A stretch of 32,428 nucleotides of DNA from Lachnospiraceae bacterium (GCA_902363675.1 CABJAV010000023.1:1-32428); one strand, 5' to 3'; positions 8,948 to 17,809 are shown, numbered from the stretch's first letter. The notes: generated by a model from the sequence alone, not told the origin. Translations and numbers: made by a program.

Positions 8948-11171
8948 CCCAGCATTATCCGTATCCGCAGCTGGTGAAGTTGCAGTTGGATCTACAGAGG
9001 CTATCAAGGCTACTGTTAAGCCAGCAAACACAAAGGTTACTTATACAACAAGTGACGCAACAATCGCTACTGTTGATGAGAAGGGTGTTGTTACTGGCGT
9101 GAAAGCTGGTGATGTAACAATCACAGTTAAGGCTGGTAAGACAACTAAGACAGTTAGTATGAAAGTTAAGAACTATGTTCTTAAATCTGTAGCTCAGACT
9201 AAGGCAGATACATTTGAAGCATCTGTAGCAGGTGCTACAAAAGATATCAAAGCAACAGACATTACTGTTAAAAATACAGAGAACAATGTAACTGTTCCTG
9301 TTAAGTCTGTATCTGTAGATAGCAAAGATGCAACTAAGGTTACATTCGCTACTTTCGCTGGTCTTACAGATGGAAAGACATATGATGTAACTCTTGATGG
9401 AACAACTAAACAGATCGTTGTATCTGATGGTAAAGTTGCATCTGTATCTGTTAATAAGATTACTATCCCAGCTGCAACTGAAACAGAAATTAAGTTAGTT
9501 GCAAAAGATGCAAATGGTATTGTTCTTGATGAAGCTGCTTATGGAGCACAGGATGCATCTAAGTATGATTTCACACTTACCACTAACAATGGATATGTAA
9601 ACAGTTCTAAGTTATACTTAAACAAAGTTGGTGATACTGCAACAGCTGAGGTTACTTATAAGACTGGCAAGTATGATGCAAATGGTAAACCAGAGGGCAA
9701 TGTTACATCTGGAAAGGTTACAATTACCGCTGTAGATCAGGCTGCAGTTAATAACTTCAATGTTAAAGTGGCTGACAAGAATGCTCAGAGCAAGAAATTT
9801 GATAAGATTGATGCAAATGCACAGCTTGCTGTTGGCGAAAAAGACATGTATGCTTATTTCCAGATTAAGGATGCTGACAACAACGAAGTTTCTAATTACT
9901 ATGATTATTCAGTAGAATCTAGTGATAAGAATGTATTAATGCTTGGTGGTTCTTCTATTGATGCAGCAAGCAACAACAATCATAGAGTTCTTGTTACACC
10001 TGTAAAGGCCGGTACAGCTTATCTTTTAATCAAGAAAAACAATACAATTGTTAATTCTGTTGCAATCACTGTAGTTGCTGAAAGAGCTGTTGCAACTATG
10101 GATGTTGATAAGACAAGTGCAACACTTTCTAATAAAATGACAAAAACAGCTACTGTAACAGCTTCCTTCAAGGATCAGTATGCAAAAGATTTCCTTGGAG
10201 ATGGAACTGTAAAAGTAACTTGCCTGAGCACAACAGCTAAGGATGCTTCTGATAAGGCTATTGATGCAAAGACCGTAACTGCTAATGCATCTGAGAAGTA
10301 TTTTAAACAGAATGCAGCATCTGGAAATAAAGTTAAAGTTGAATTCAAGGCAGAGAATATTGAAGCTGGAACATACCAGTACAAGATCTCTTACGAGAAA
10401 GATTCTAAGGAAGTTTGTGCTAAGACAATCACTATTGTCATTCAGCAACCAGCAGATCCTTCTAAGGGAACTGAGTCTTTCGCATTAGATGTTGATAAGA
10501 CTGAGATTGACAACCTTGTTGATGACAACCACACAACTGCTTCTGATTATGTAGTAACAGCTAATGTAAATCAGTTAATCAATGGCGTAGCTAATCAGGC
10601 AATTAGTACTTCTACCACACTTAAAGATGGTTCAACTGTTAAATCTATTGATTATAAGTTGGAAGATAAGGATGGCAAAGATGTAACAACAACTACCGGA
10701 GCTGCTATTTCTTCTGGAAAGTTAACAGTAACTACTGTATCTTTTGATGGTACAAAAGCAACTAAGAATTTTGGTGCTGGTACTTATAAGATTACTGCTA
10801 CAGTTGTAACAACAAAGGACAGCAAAGATACCACAAAAACTTTCACTACTACATTTACTGTAAAGGATACTCAGCCAACAGGTTCTTTAACATTTGAAAA
10901 GAATTCTGTAGATGCTACTTCTGTAAAGGATGCAGTAGAGAAAACTGTTAAGTTTGTATATGGTGATACAACTTATTCTGCAAATGATGTAGCTCCAGTA
11001 ATTACTTCTATCGAAGGTATTGCAAATGATGGAACTGTAATCAATGCAAAGAATATGGCTTCCGTAAAGAAGTCTGAAGTAACCATTAAAAAGGTTACAT
11101 TTACAGTTGGTACTGATAAGTACAGTGTTGATGTAACAGCAGATGCTTCACAGGTAATTACAATTAAATAA
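8877..11171 (+). CDS. Silent cassette 2: promoterless Ig-like surface-protein body
   Basis: A continuous frame of 764 codons that starts at the constant block. An in-frame TGA at 8850..8852 closes it upstream, and no ATG, GTG or TTG with a ribosome binding site lies between that stop and the core. It therefore cannot be translated in place as a full body; an internal GTG at 9099 is only a formal start. The first domain is Big2-like (TTSDATIATVDEKG, VTGVKAGDVTITVKAG). The middle resembles cassettes 3, 4 and the expressed gene (GDTATAEVTYKTGKYDANG; GTAYLLIKKN). The C-terminus is a beta-rich domain with no cell-wall sorting signal. It is followed at once by a terminator. Role by homology: an alternative extracellular body for the surface protein encoded at 24489..22054. 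Confidence 0.8.
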   Translation, partial: VKVTAKKSGKAVKKTLKATITVKNPALSVSAAGEVAVGSTEAIKATVKPANTKVTYTTSDATIATVDEKGVVTGVKAGDVTITVKAGKTTKTVSMKVKNYVLKSVAQTKADTFEASVAGATKDIKATDITVKNTENNVTVPVKSVSVDSKDATKVTFATFAGLTDGKTYDVTLDGTTKQIVVSDGKVASVSVNKITIPAATETEIKLVAKDANGIVLDEAAYGAQDASKYDFTLTTNNGYVNSSKLYLNKVGDTATAEVTYKTGKYDANGKPEGNVTSGKVTITAVDQAAVNNFNVKVADKNAQSKKFDKIDANAQLAVGEKDMYAYFQIKDADNNEVSNYYDYSVESSDKNVLMLGGSSIDAASNNNHRVLVTPVKAGTAYLLIKKNNTIVNSVAITVVAERAVATMDVDKTSATLSNKMTKTATVTASFKDQYAKDFLGDGTVKVTCLSTTAKDASDKAIDAKTVTANASEKYFKQNAASGNKVKVEFKAENIEAGTYQYKISYEKDSKEVCAKTITIVIQQPADPSKGTESFALDVDKTEIDNLVDDNHTTASDYVVTANVNQLINGVANQAISTSTTLKDGSTVKSIDYKLEDKDGKDVTTTTGAAISSGKLTVTTVSFDGTKATKNFGAGTYKITATVVTTKDSKDTTKTFTTTFTVKDTQPTGSLTFEKNSVDATSVKDAVEKTVKFVYGDTTYSANDVAPVITSIEGIANDGTVINAKNMASVKKSEVTIKKVTFTVGTDKYSVDVTADASQVITIK

Positions 11172-11186
11172 TTGTAAAACATAATA

Positions 11187-11214
11187 AAAAGAGGTTGCTT
11201 CGGCAGCCTCTTTT
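11187..11214. terminator. Terminator after cassette 2
   Basis: GAGGTTGC-TTCG-GCAGCCTC hairpin with one G:T pair, a UUCG tetraloop and a following T-run, 16 bases after the cassette 2 stop. Confidence 0.85.
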
Positions 11215-11239
11215 CTTATATCAGGAAAGTGTATAATAA

Positions 11240-11440
11240 ATGAATGCAAAAGATCAAGAGGTTATAAATTGTTACCGCAAAGAGTGCCAGAAAAACAATC
11301 CTAATCATATAATGGACATTCCTAATGCCAGAAGATCTATCATTTATAAGGTATCAAAGGAATGTAATATATCTGAAGAAGAAGCTTGTAAAAGAATAGA
11401 TGCATATGAAAAATTTGATATTGAAAGCAGAAAGTTATAG
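11240..11440 (+). CDS. Small hypothetical protein, 66 aa
   Basis: A charged, mostly helical 66-aa reading frame (NCYRKECQKNN at the N-terminus, ECNISEEEACKRIDAYEKF near the C-terminus). I do not recognise it. AGGAA lies about 12 bases before the ATG, a weak ribosome binding site, and a terminator follows 83 bases after the stop. It sits between two converging silent cassettes, with terminators on both sides, so it would need its own promoter; a TATAAT-like box (TATAATAAATG) overlaps the start region but is too close to the ATG to serve. It could be a real small gene or a relic. Confidence 0.4.
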   Translation: MNAKDQEVINCYRKECQKNNPNHIMDIPNARRSIIYKVSKECNISEEEACKRIDAYEKFDIESRKL

Positions 11441-11522
11441 AATACATCAGATTGCATTTTATGCAAATGTAAAATAGTTCTTTAGATTTGGAAGGTACTT
11501 ATTTGCTATTTTTTAAGAAAAC

Positions 11523-11551
11523 AAAATCCTCGGCTTTTTACCGGGGATTTT
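11523..11551. terminator. Rho-independent terminator
   Basis: AAAATCCTCGG / CCGGGGATTTT stem with one T:G pair and a T-rich tail, downstream of the 66-aa frame. Confidence 0.8.
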
Positions 11552-11567
11552 GTTTATTCAATATAAC

Positions 11568-11582
11568 TTGACATAGAGCCTA
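11568..11582. mobile_element. Solo IS-like terminal repeat
   Basis: ACTTGACATAGAGCC is identical to the right end of the 63-bp mini-element at 21889..21951. It looks like one end of an ISL3-type or similar element left after the rest was lost. No transposase is present. Confidence 0.35.
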
Positions 11583-11616
11583 TGTTGATTTTGGATGCCC
11601 ATAAACATGTTGCTGT

Positions 11617-11651
11617 AAAAAGGAGAATTGAAAAATCAATCCTCCTTTTTT
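11617..11651. terminator. Terminator after cassette 3
   Basis: AAAAGGAGAATTGA-AAAA-TCAATCCTCCTTTT hairpin with T-runs on both strands, 25 bases beyond the cassette 3 stop on the minus strand. Confidence 0.8.
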
Positions 11652-11675
11652 AATCAAGCTATGATTCGAAAGTAA

Positions 11676-13868
11676 TTATCCAATAATAATTGTCTTTCCA
11701 ATAGCAATTTCTTTCTCAACATACTTTCCAGTAGCTACCTCGATCTTGAGTGTAACCTTAGCAATATTCGTTGCAGAAGTAATAGCATATGAATCAGAAA
11801 CTGCTGTTCCATTTACAGCTGTAATTTCATACTTTCCATCTGCAAGTTCGTTTCCATCATATACAACCTTCAAGTTAGACTTAAGTGTTGTGCCAGATTT
11901 TACAGCTGTATCTTTAAGAGCTGCTGTTGCTGCTGGCTGAGAATTTGTAACTTCGAAAGTCTTAACAAATTTCTTAGTATCATTAGCAGCAGTTTTATAC
12001 TCAGCTGTTAAAGTATAAGTTCCAGCTTCCAACTGCTTTCCAGATGTGAAATTATTAACATTAATAACTGCAATACCAGAACCAGTAGTTACACCAGTAA
12101 CATCTTTTACAGACTTACCATCCTTTTCAAGAGACCATTTAACATCACTTGATGAATCAACTTTCTTAACCTTTACACCGTTCTTGTCATAGCCCCAAAC
12201 AGTAGTTGTAACTTTTGCAGTTTCAGTAGCATCAGCTTTAATTACGGCATCAACCTTATCTGCGCTTAATACTAAGTCATATGTAGCTGGATCTCCAGTT
12301 TCAGACTTTCTAACAACGATAGTAAATGTCACTTTAACATCTTTATATTCAACAATGTAAGTATTTGATGAATCCTCACCTTTTTCATTAAGACCTGGGT
12401 TTTCAACCTTAACCTTGTCATTTGCTGGGTAAGTAATCTTTGTTGCCTGGCTAAGAGCTTTAGAATTTGCATTCTTACAGGTCAATCCAGAACCAATAGT
12501 AACGTCTTCGCCATACTGATCCTTAGCTGTTACTTTTACAGTCACATCATCATCGTCAACACCAGTTGCGTTAGACAATGTAAATGCATTTTTATCAAGA
12601 GATAAAGCTGTAACTTTTCTTTCTGCAACTACTGTAACAGGAAGTGTTGTAACAACAGCCTTTGTCTTAGAATCTTTAACGATGATATAAGCATTTCCAG
12701 CCTTGTATGGTTTAATAACAATTGCTGTTGCATCTTTAATCTTGCTTGTTGCACCTACAGTCATAACATCAATATCAGAAGACTCGAAATCATAGCCAGT
12801 TGAAGCATCAGCAACTTTGTTATCAGACTGAGTTCTCTGAATATATGCAACTGCCTTGGTATCACCTACAGCAACCTTTTTCTCTTTAACATTCTTGAAC
12901 TCTGTAGCACTCTTGTTGTCATCAGTAGTTCCAACTTTTACGTTCCAACCAATAGTTGTTACTGCAGTTGGATCAACACCTGTAATAGTAGCCTCTGCTG
13001 TAACATTTCCTTCCTCAACTGCGGAAGCATTGTATTTTCCAGTATGAGCAATAACTGTAATCTTTGCTGTGTTACCAACTTTGTAAAGGTTTAATGTCTT
13101 TCCTGAAAGGTATCCGTTGTTTGTAGCGTCTACTTTCCACTCAACATATGTGAAGCCAGCTAAAGAAGTCTGATCTGCATCTACTGTAGCGATTTCTACT
13201 CCATTAGCATCTGTAAATTTAGCAGAAATATCATTTGCATTCTTTCCATCAACTGTAGCTGGAGTTGGAACAACAACTGTAGCTGGAGAAATTGTTGCAG
13301 CAACAATCTTACCATCTGTAACAGTAATTGTCTTTGTTACATCAGCTAATGTAATTGTATAATCCTTACCATCAGCCATAGTTACATATGTTTCAAGAGT
13401 AACCTGTGTGCTGTCATTCTTATCAACAGATACGCTCTTCACAGCAACATTAGCCTTGGAGTATGTATTTGTGATTACGAAATCAGATGTCTTTAAAGCA
13501 GCTGTATTACCAGTAACTGTAGCTGTGAGCTTTGTTGTTGTAGCCTGCTTAACATCCTTAAGGATGAAATCTTTAACAGCCATCTTAACAGTCTTTGTTG
13601 TCTTGCCAGCCTTAGCTGTGATTGTTACGTCACCAGCCTTAACACCAGTAACTTCACCTGTTGTAGCATCAACTGTTGCGATTGTCTCGTCACTAGATGA
13701 GAATGTAACCTTTGTTGAAGCTGGCTTAACTGTAGCCTTAACTGTCTCCTTTGCACCAACTGCAACCTCGCTAGCTGCCTTTAATGTAAGAGAAGGATTC
13801 TTAACTGTGATAGTAGCCTTTAATGTTTTCTTTACAGCCTTACCAGACTTCTTACCAGTTACCTTAAC
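11676..13868 (-). CDS. Silent cassette 3: promoterless Ig-like surface-protein body, minus strand
   Basis: A frame of 730 codons starting at the constant block at 13868. An in-frame TAA lies about 20 bases upstream of the core, and there is no start codon or ribosome binding site at the head; the first in-frame ATG is at 13583 inside the body. The Big2 domain (TKVTFSSSDETIATVDATTGEVTGV) is nearly identical to those of cassette 4 and the expressed gene, then the sequence diverges (GNTAKITVIAHTGKYNAS; GNAYIIVKDSKTK). There is no anchor motif. It is the only silent copy in the same orientation as the expressed gene, so direct recombination with the expression site would excise DNA, not invert it. 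A hairpin terminator follows its stop. Confidence 0.8.
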   Translation of the reverse strand, partial: VKVTGKKSGKAVKKTLKATITVKNPSLTLKAASEVAVGAKETVKATVKPASTKVTFSSSDETIATVDATTGEVTGVKAGDVTITAKAGKTTKTVKMAVKDFILKDVKQATTTKLTATVTGNTAALKTSDFVITNTYSKANVAVKSVSVDKNDSTQVTLETYVTMADGKDYTITLADVTKTITVTDGKIVAATISPATVVVPTPATVDGKNANDISAKFTDANGVEIATVDADQTSLAGFTYVEWKVDATNNGYLSGKTLNLYKVGNTAKITVIAHTGKYNASAVEEGNVTAEATITGVDPTAVTTIGWNVKVGTTDDNKSATEFKNVKEKKVAVGDTKAVAYIQRTQSDNKVADASTGYDFESSDIDVMTVGATSKIKDATAIVIKPYKAGNAYIIVKDSKTKAVVTTLPVTVVAERKVTALSLDKNAFTLSNATGVDDDDVTVKVTAKDQYGEDVTIGSGLTCKNANSKALSQATKITYPANDKVKVENPGLNEKGEDSSNTYIVEYKDVKVTFTIVVRKSETGDPATYDLVLSADKVDAVIKADATETAKVTTTVWGYDKNGVKVKKVDSSSDVKWSLEKDGKSVKDVTGVTTGSGIAVINVNNFTSGKQLEAGTYTLTAEYKTAANDTKKFVKTFEVTNSQPAATAALKDTAVKSGTTLKSNLKVVYDGNELADGKYEITAVNGTAVSDSYAITSATNIAKVTLKIEVATGKYVEKEIAIGKTIIIG

Positions 13869-13869
13869 A
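13798..13869 (-). repeat. Core site plus constant block, silent cassette 3
   Basis: Minus strand GGATATAG-TGTTAAG-GTAACT, then the constant block. The left flank matches cassettes 2 and 4 (ATATAG). A coding relic of unrelated origin begins directly to its left. Confidence 0.8.
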
Positions 13870-13951
13870 CTATATCCGTGCAGTTTTTAGGCGCGAAAAA
13901 GTATAAAAATAAGGCTTTATTGGAATGGAGCTATGTAGAAAGTACTCCCAT

Positions 13952-13969
13952 AAGTAACATGCAAGAGAC
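13952..13969 (-). repeat. Candidate arm sites of silent cassette 3
   Basis: On the minus strand GTCTCTT (13969) and GTTACTT (13958) are 11 bp apart. GTTACTT lies 89 bp before the cassette 3 core, the same as at cassette 1. Confidence 0.55.
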
Positions 13970-14088
13970 ATATCTAAGACGGTCTGTTTTATTTGAAGAT
14001 TTGTTCTTGAATCAGGAAGCTATCCTTGTTTGAGAATTTTATGAGAACTTTTCGGTATCAAAATTGGATGACTTTATTGAGTTGCATC

Positions 14089-14117
14089 TTTACACATTTT
14101 TGCAGACAGGCTATAAT
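14089..14117 (+). promoter_or_regulatory. Promoter of the HipA-like/HIRAN operon
   Basis: TTTACA and a perfect TATAAT separated by 17 bp, about 30 bases before the HipA-like start codon. A TATAATTATATATATTGG-TTATAATTA imperfect repeat follows and could be an operator. Confidence 0.65.
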
Positions 14118-14147
14118 TATATATATTGGTTATAATTAAGGAGTGCT

Positions 14148-15032
14148 ATGAAGGATTTTTCATATTGGGAAGTTTATAATGGCTTCTCAGAAGGTAGTGG
14201 TCGGAGTGAAAAAATATGGTTATATAATCCCGATACACAAATTAGTGGTCTGTTTAAATTTAAAAAAGATATAACAACAACCGATCATATATCAGAATGT
14301 ATAGCATATAGCCTGGCGAATTATTTGAAAATTCCATGCGCCAGGTTTGAATTAGGAACCTATAATGGCCGTGAAGGATCATTTAGTTATAATATCATTA
14401 CTTCAGATATTAAGGCCCCGTCTTTGATTGAAGGGATAAATTATATTAATCTTTTTTATCCGGACTATGATGATGAAAAATTTATGGATTTAACATCTGG
14501 GAATGTATATTCTATTGAAATGATTAAAAGGGTCACAAATGGGGTTTTTGATTTTGCACGTTTTTTGAATATGCTGGTTTTTGATTTCCTGATAGGAAAT
14601 TCTGATCGTCATCAAAACAATTGGGCGGTTCTTAAGTCTGGTGATAATACTGATTTTTCACCCCTATATGATAACGGATCATCATTGTGTTCATTTATAT
14701 CTGATCAGCAAGCCGAATCGTATATGGGAAAAGATCTCGTTCGTTGGAAATCTTTGGTTGATACAAAATCCAAATCCTTAGTAAGACGAACGTTAAATGA
14801 TGCTAAAAGACCTACACATTTAGAAATACTTCAATATATTTTTCAAAATTATAAGGCAGAAACGATAGGCCTTGCACAACGGATATCTACGCTTTCACCT
14901 GAAAAAATAGAGGAAATTGTTGAATTAAGTTCGGAAAACCAATTACACATAATCAAAAAGAAACTAATATGCAAGTTTTTGAATACAAAAATAGATATGC
15001 TAAAGCAAGTTTATTTTAGTTTAGGAGAATAA
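14148..15032 (+). CDS. HipA-like (HipT-type) serine/threonine kinase
   Basis: Kinase of 294 aa. Members of the HipA/CtkA-like fold phosphorylate protein targets and often act as growth-arresting toxins. Visible motifs: a Lys-rich strand LFKFKK (K37/K39, probable ATP-binding Lys), E50 in the following helix, the catalytic loop DFLIGNSDRHQNNW with D153 and N157, and a metal-binding PLYDNGSSL with D175. It is shorter than classical HipA (~440 aa) because the N-terminal subdomain is missing. That subdomain seems to be encoded by the next gene, as in HipBST systems, where HipS and HipT are split. An AAGGAG box precedes the ATG by 4 bases and a strong promoter is visible. The downstream gene starts 2 bases after the stop. 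No HTH antitoxin (HipB) is next to it; a broken gene lies upstream. The kinase call is firm; toxin function is inferred. Confidence 0.82.
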   Translation: MKDFSYWEVYNGFSEGSGRSEKIWLYNPDTQISGLFKFKKDITTTDHISECIAYSLANYLKIPCARFELGTYNGREGSFSYNIITSDIKAPSLIEGINYINLFYPDYDDEKFMDLTSGNVYSIEMIKRVTNGVFDFARFLNMLVFDFLIGNSDRHQNNWAVLKSGDNTDFSPLYDNGSSLCSFISDQQAESYMGKDLVRWKSLVDTKSKSLVRRTLNDAKRPTHLEILQYIFQNYKAETIGLAQRISTLSPEKIEEIVELSSENQLHIIKKKLICKFLNTKIDMLKQVYFSLGE

Positions 15033-15034
15033 TA

Positions 15035-15733
15035 ATGTCTTTTAAAAACGGGAAAGATTATTTATATCTTATTTGGCAAGATAAAGTAAGTCGCCGACAA
15101 TATATTGTTGGGCAATTATCTAAAAACGGGCAATATGAATTTTGCTATTCTAATGAAATTAAAGATGCATTAGAAGCTGGATTTAAACCGTTAGTACCTT
15201 TCGACGATTTAAATAAAACCTATTATAGTGATACTTTATTTTCAACATTTTCAAGCAGACTTCCTGATAAAAAACGTAAAGATATCCGAAAAATTTTAGA
15301 AAAATATGGATTGCAGGAATATGATGCCTATGCACTTCTTAAAGCAAGTGGTGCTCGTTTGCCAATTGACAGTCTTCATTTTGTAGATCCTATTTTAGAT
15401 ATTAGTACTGCATTTGATCGTGATTTTTATATGGCTGGAGCCAGACATTATTTGGCATGTGATGGCGAAGATTGCCTCTTGGTAACAGAACTTGATCGTG
15501 GAGATCAGCTTTTTTTGAAAAAAGAGCCAGACAATAAACAGGATGCGTATGCGATAGAAATTATGACTGGTAATAACAAGCGAGTTGGTTATATTCCAAG
15601 ATATTACAGTAAAGCTTTCACGCGTCTTCTTGATGAAAATAGGGAAATTGTCTGTCATGTAAAACGAATTGAAAAGAATAAGCCTTGTAGTGAATGTGTA
15701 ACGCTTCATATTGAAGTTAGCGCAATTGCTTAA
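15035..15733 (+). CDS. HipS-like / HIRAN-domain fusion protein
   Basis: Protein of 232 aa with two parts. Residues ~1-115 resemble the N-terminal subdomain of HipA (HipS): GFKPLVPFDDLNKTYYSDTL and RLPDKKRKDIRKILEKYGL, then YALLKASGARLPID, matching the family pattern of an exposed loop, a short helical pair and LL..G..PG. Residues ~130-225 form a HIRAN domain: RGDQLFLKKEPDNKQDAYAI, then RVGYIPRYYSKAFTRLLD. HIRAN domains bind DNA ends or single-stranded DNA and are known from SNF2/HLTF helicases and from bacterial conflict systems. An AGGAG box precedes the start and the gap to the kinase gene is 2 bases, so the two are co-translated. The likely role is to restrain or aim the kinase, perhaps in response to DNA damage or phage DNA. 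The domain calls are good; the function is inference. Confidence 0.72.
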   Translation: MSFKNGKDYLYLIWQDKVSRRQYIVGQLSKNGQYEFCYSNEIKDALEAGFKPLVPFDDLNKTYYSDTLFSTFSSRLPDKKRKDIRKILEKYGLQEYDAYALLKASGARLPIDSLHFVDPILDISTAFDRDFYMAGARHYLACDGEDCLLVTELDRGDQLFLKKEPDNKQDAYAIEIMTGNNKRVGYIPRYYSKAFTRLLDENREIVCHVKRIEKNKPCSECVTLHIEVSAIA

Positions 15734-15767
15734 CCACAGGCAAGAGGAAAAATTATAATTTTTTGGA

Positions 15768-15797
15768 TAAAGGGAATCGGCAATACCGGTTCCTTTT
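15768..15797. terminator. Terminator of the HipA-like/HIRAN operon
   Basis: AAAGGGAATCGG-CAATA-CCGGTTCCTTTT hairpin with G:T pairs, about 35 bases after the HIRAN gene stop. Confidence 0.75.
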
Positions 15798-15809
15798 GTG
15801 TTAAGTAGA

Positions 15810-15995
15810 TTAAAAAGTGAGATAGCAGTTGGTAAAAGCAGAATATCCAATTTCTTTTAAGCTTTTTGGAAAAGATATTTTCTTTAAAGCTCCACATCCC
15901 CAGAAAGCAGAATCTTTGATGGAAGTCAGTTTATTAGATAAAAGTAACAAAAATAAGGATGAGCGTATGAGAAAGTCGGATCGTTTCATGACCAA
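15810..15995 (-). pseudogene. BspA-type leucine-rich-repeat fragment
   Basis: Minus-strand frame of about 60 codons whose last ~40 residues are a clear LRR_5 repeat (LTSIKDSAFWGCGALKKI, FPKSLKEIGYSAFTNC). The full-length BspA-like surface protein is missing on both sides, so this is a relic. It overlaps a plus-strand frame that I regard as chance. The rest of the 15734..16147 interval holds only the terminator above and the ribosome binding site of the next gene. Confidence 0.6.
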
Positions 15996-16147
15996 AATGA
16001 ATTATGAATGGAGAACTTTTAGAGAAACTAATTCAGACTATAGGTGTTCTAATTCTTTTGTTTCACATAAAGAAAAAGTTTGTTATACTATACATGTATT
16101 GTTAGGCAATACCATATATCGCGGATGCTTCAAAGGAGGATTTCGGA

Positions 16148-17809
16148 ATGGAAAACAAGATAACTCTTCCAATCGGAATGAGCAATTTTACAGAAATTCG
16201 AAAGAATCATTATTATTATATTGATAAAACCGAACTGATTGAGAACTTACTTCAAAATAATTTATCCAAGGGAACTTTGATTACCCGTCCGAGACGCTTT
16301 GGTAAGACATTAGCAATGTGTATGTTGGCAGATTTTTTTGATATTCGTATGGATAATCAATCGCTTTTTGATGGGTTATATATTTCCGGGCAGAAACAAT
16401 TATGCGCAGAATGGATGAATCAATATCCTGTTATTTTTTTGACATTGAAAAATATTGACGGTCTCAAATTTGAATCTGCATATGATATGTTGACTGCTGA
16501 ATTGGCAGATTTGTTTAAACAACATTCTTATTTGCTTGATTCGGATCAAATGGATGTCAGTGACAGAGCAATTTATGAGCGATTGAAGGACAATCGGGCT
16601 ACAACTGCGGAGATTAAGAAATCACTGTCTTTTCTAACCCGCATTATGGCTCAATATTATTATAAGCCAGTCATTCTGCTTATTGACGAATATGATGTTC
16701 CGGTTGCAAAAGCAGATTCCAGAGGCTATTATGATCAGATGCTTGAAATCATAAGTCCCTTGCTTGGTACTGCATTAAAAGATAATGCGTTCTTAAAATT
16801 TGCGGTTATTACCGGGTGCCTTCGTATTACCAAGGAAAGCATTTTTACCGGCACTAACAATTTTATTACAGATACGATTTCCGACAATCGATACAATGAA
16901 TTTTTCGGCTTTACGCAGCAAGAAATTACAAAGCTTCTGACTGATACACATTGTGAATCCTGTGCTGCCGACATTCAAAAATGGTATGATGGCTATCGTT
17001 TCGGTAATTTGGATATTTACTGTCCTTGGGATGTGCTTAACTACATTCAAAAAGTGATGGCAACCGGTATCTTAGAACCGGAAAATTTTTGGGAACATAC
17101 CAGTGATAATGCAGTCATTCGCACTTTTTTGGAACGAACCGATTTTGATGTGACCGAAAAATTTGAAACATTGATGAATGGTGGCACAATTTGCGAAACG
17201 ATAGAAGAAAACCTTACTTATAACGTGCTTACGTCTTCGGAACAGAATCTTTGGAGTTTGTTATACCTTACAGGATATCTTACCAAAGTTGACAGTGCAC
17301 GTAATTCATCTGAAACACTTCTTAAGATTCCGAATAACGAAGTTATGGATATCTTCCAAAAAAGCGTCACAGAATGGTTTTCAAATTCACTTGCACAAAG
17401 TAACCGGAATGCACTTTTTGAAGCTTCATGGAATGAAGATACGGAAAAACTTACAGAAATTATATCAGACCTACTGTTTAACACGATCAGCTATCATGAT
17501 TATGCGGAAAGCTTTTATCATGCATTTGTTGTAGGTTTATTTGCTAATGCAGGATATATTGTTGAGTCCAATTACGAAAATGGATTAGGACGATCTGATC
17601 TCGCAATTAAGGATCGAAAACTTCGCCGAGCCATTGTTATTGAATTAAAGATTTCGAAAAAGAAAGATGATATGGAAAACAAATGTCATGAAGCCTTGCA
17701 ACAAATCGAAGAAAAAAAATATGCGACAAAAATTGAACAGGTTGGTTTTAAAAAGGTAATTCGATACGGCATTGCTTTTTATAAAAAGGAATGTCTTGTA
17801 ATGAAATAA
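16148..17809 (+). CDS. AAA-ATPase-like / PDDEXK nuclease-family protein
   Basis: Protein of 553 aa of the AAA-ATPase_like plus PDDEXK_9 type, very common in Clostridia and Bacteroidetes. The N-terminus has the family opening LPIGMSNFTEIRKNHYYYIDKT and a P-loop RPRRFGKT (residues 47-54). A Walker B-like strand VILLIDEYD follows at ~175. A sensor-like ITGCLRITKESIFTG and the WYDGY...YCPWDVLNYI block are also typical. The C-terminal region has the nuclease-like core GRSDLAI...AIVIELKIS, supplying the D and ExK residues. The start has an AAGGAGG box 8 bases upstream. Length is normal and the frame is intact. Cellular function is not established; mobile-element or defence roles have been suggested for the family. 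A paralogue lies at 25377..27050. Confidence 0.85.
   Translation: MENKITLPIGMSNFTEIRKNHYYYIDKTELIENLLQNNLSKGTLITRPRRFGKTLAMCMLADFFDIRMDNQSLFDGLYISGQKQLCAEWMNQYPVIFLTLKNIDGLKFESAYDMLTAELADLFKQHSYLLDSDQMDVSDRAIYERLKDNRATTAEIKKSLSFLTRIMAQYYYKPVILLIDEYDVPVAKADSRGYYDQMLEIISPLLGTALKDNAFLKFAVITGCLRITKESIFTGTNNFITDTISDNRYNEFFGFTQQEITKLLTDTHCESCAADIQKWYDGYRFGNLDIYCPWDVLNYIQKVMATGILEPENFWEHTSDNAVIRTFLERTDFDVTEKFETLMNGGTICETIEENLTYNVLTSSEQNLWSLLYLTGYLTKVDSARNSSETLLKIPNNEVMDIFQKSVTEWFSNSLAQSNRNALFEASWNEDTEKLTEIISDLLFNTISYHDYAESFYHAFVVGLFANAGYIVESNYENGLGRSDLAIKDRKLRRAIVIELKISKKKDDMENKCHEALQQIEEKKYATKIEQVGFKKVIRYGIAFYKKECLVMK

Larger units (their letters stand above)
13869..14135 (+). pseudogene. Broken gene relic abutting the cassette 3 core
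   Basis: A plus-strand reading frame runs through 13881..14135 with a single in-frame TGA at 14031. Read through, it gives plausible protein (ALLEWSYVESTPISNMQE ... RRSVLFEDLFLNQEAILV, then SKLDDFIELHLYTFLQTGYN). It has no start codon and is cut exactly where the cassette 3 core begins. I do not recognise the family. It looks like the 3' end of a gene interrupted when the cassette arrived and since decayed. The candidate arm repeats of cassette 3 lie inside it, and the promoter of the next gene overlaps its end. Confidence 0.45.

Noticed and set aside
13408..13890. Plus-strand 160-aa hydrophobic frame, and similar ones at 23942..24358 and 19625..19939 (minus)
   Set aside because: These are antisense of the Thr/Val/Lys-rich Ig-like bodies, which translate into Val/Ala/Phe-rich pseudo-membrane sequence. 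They recur because the bodies are homologous.
15829..16224. Plus-strand 131-aa frame
   Set aside because: Overlaps the well-signalled start of the AAA-ATPase-like gene and is antisense to the LRR relic; composition is not protein-like.
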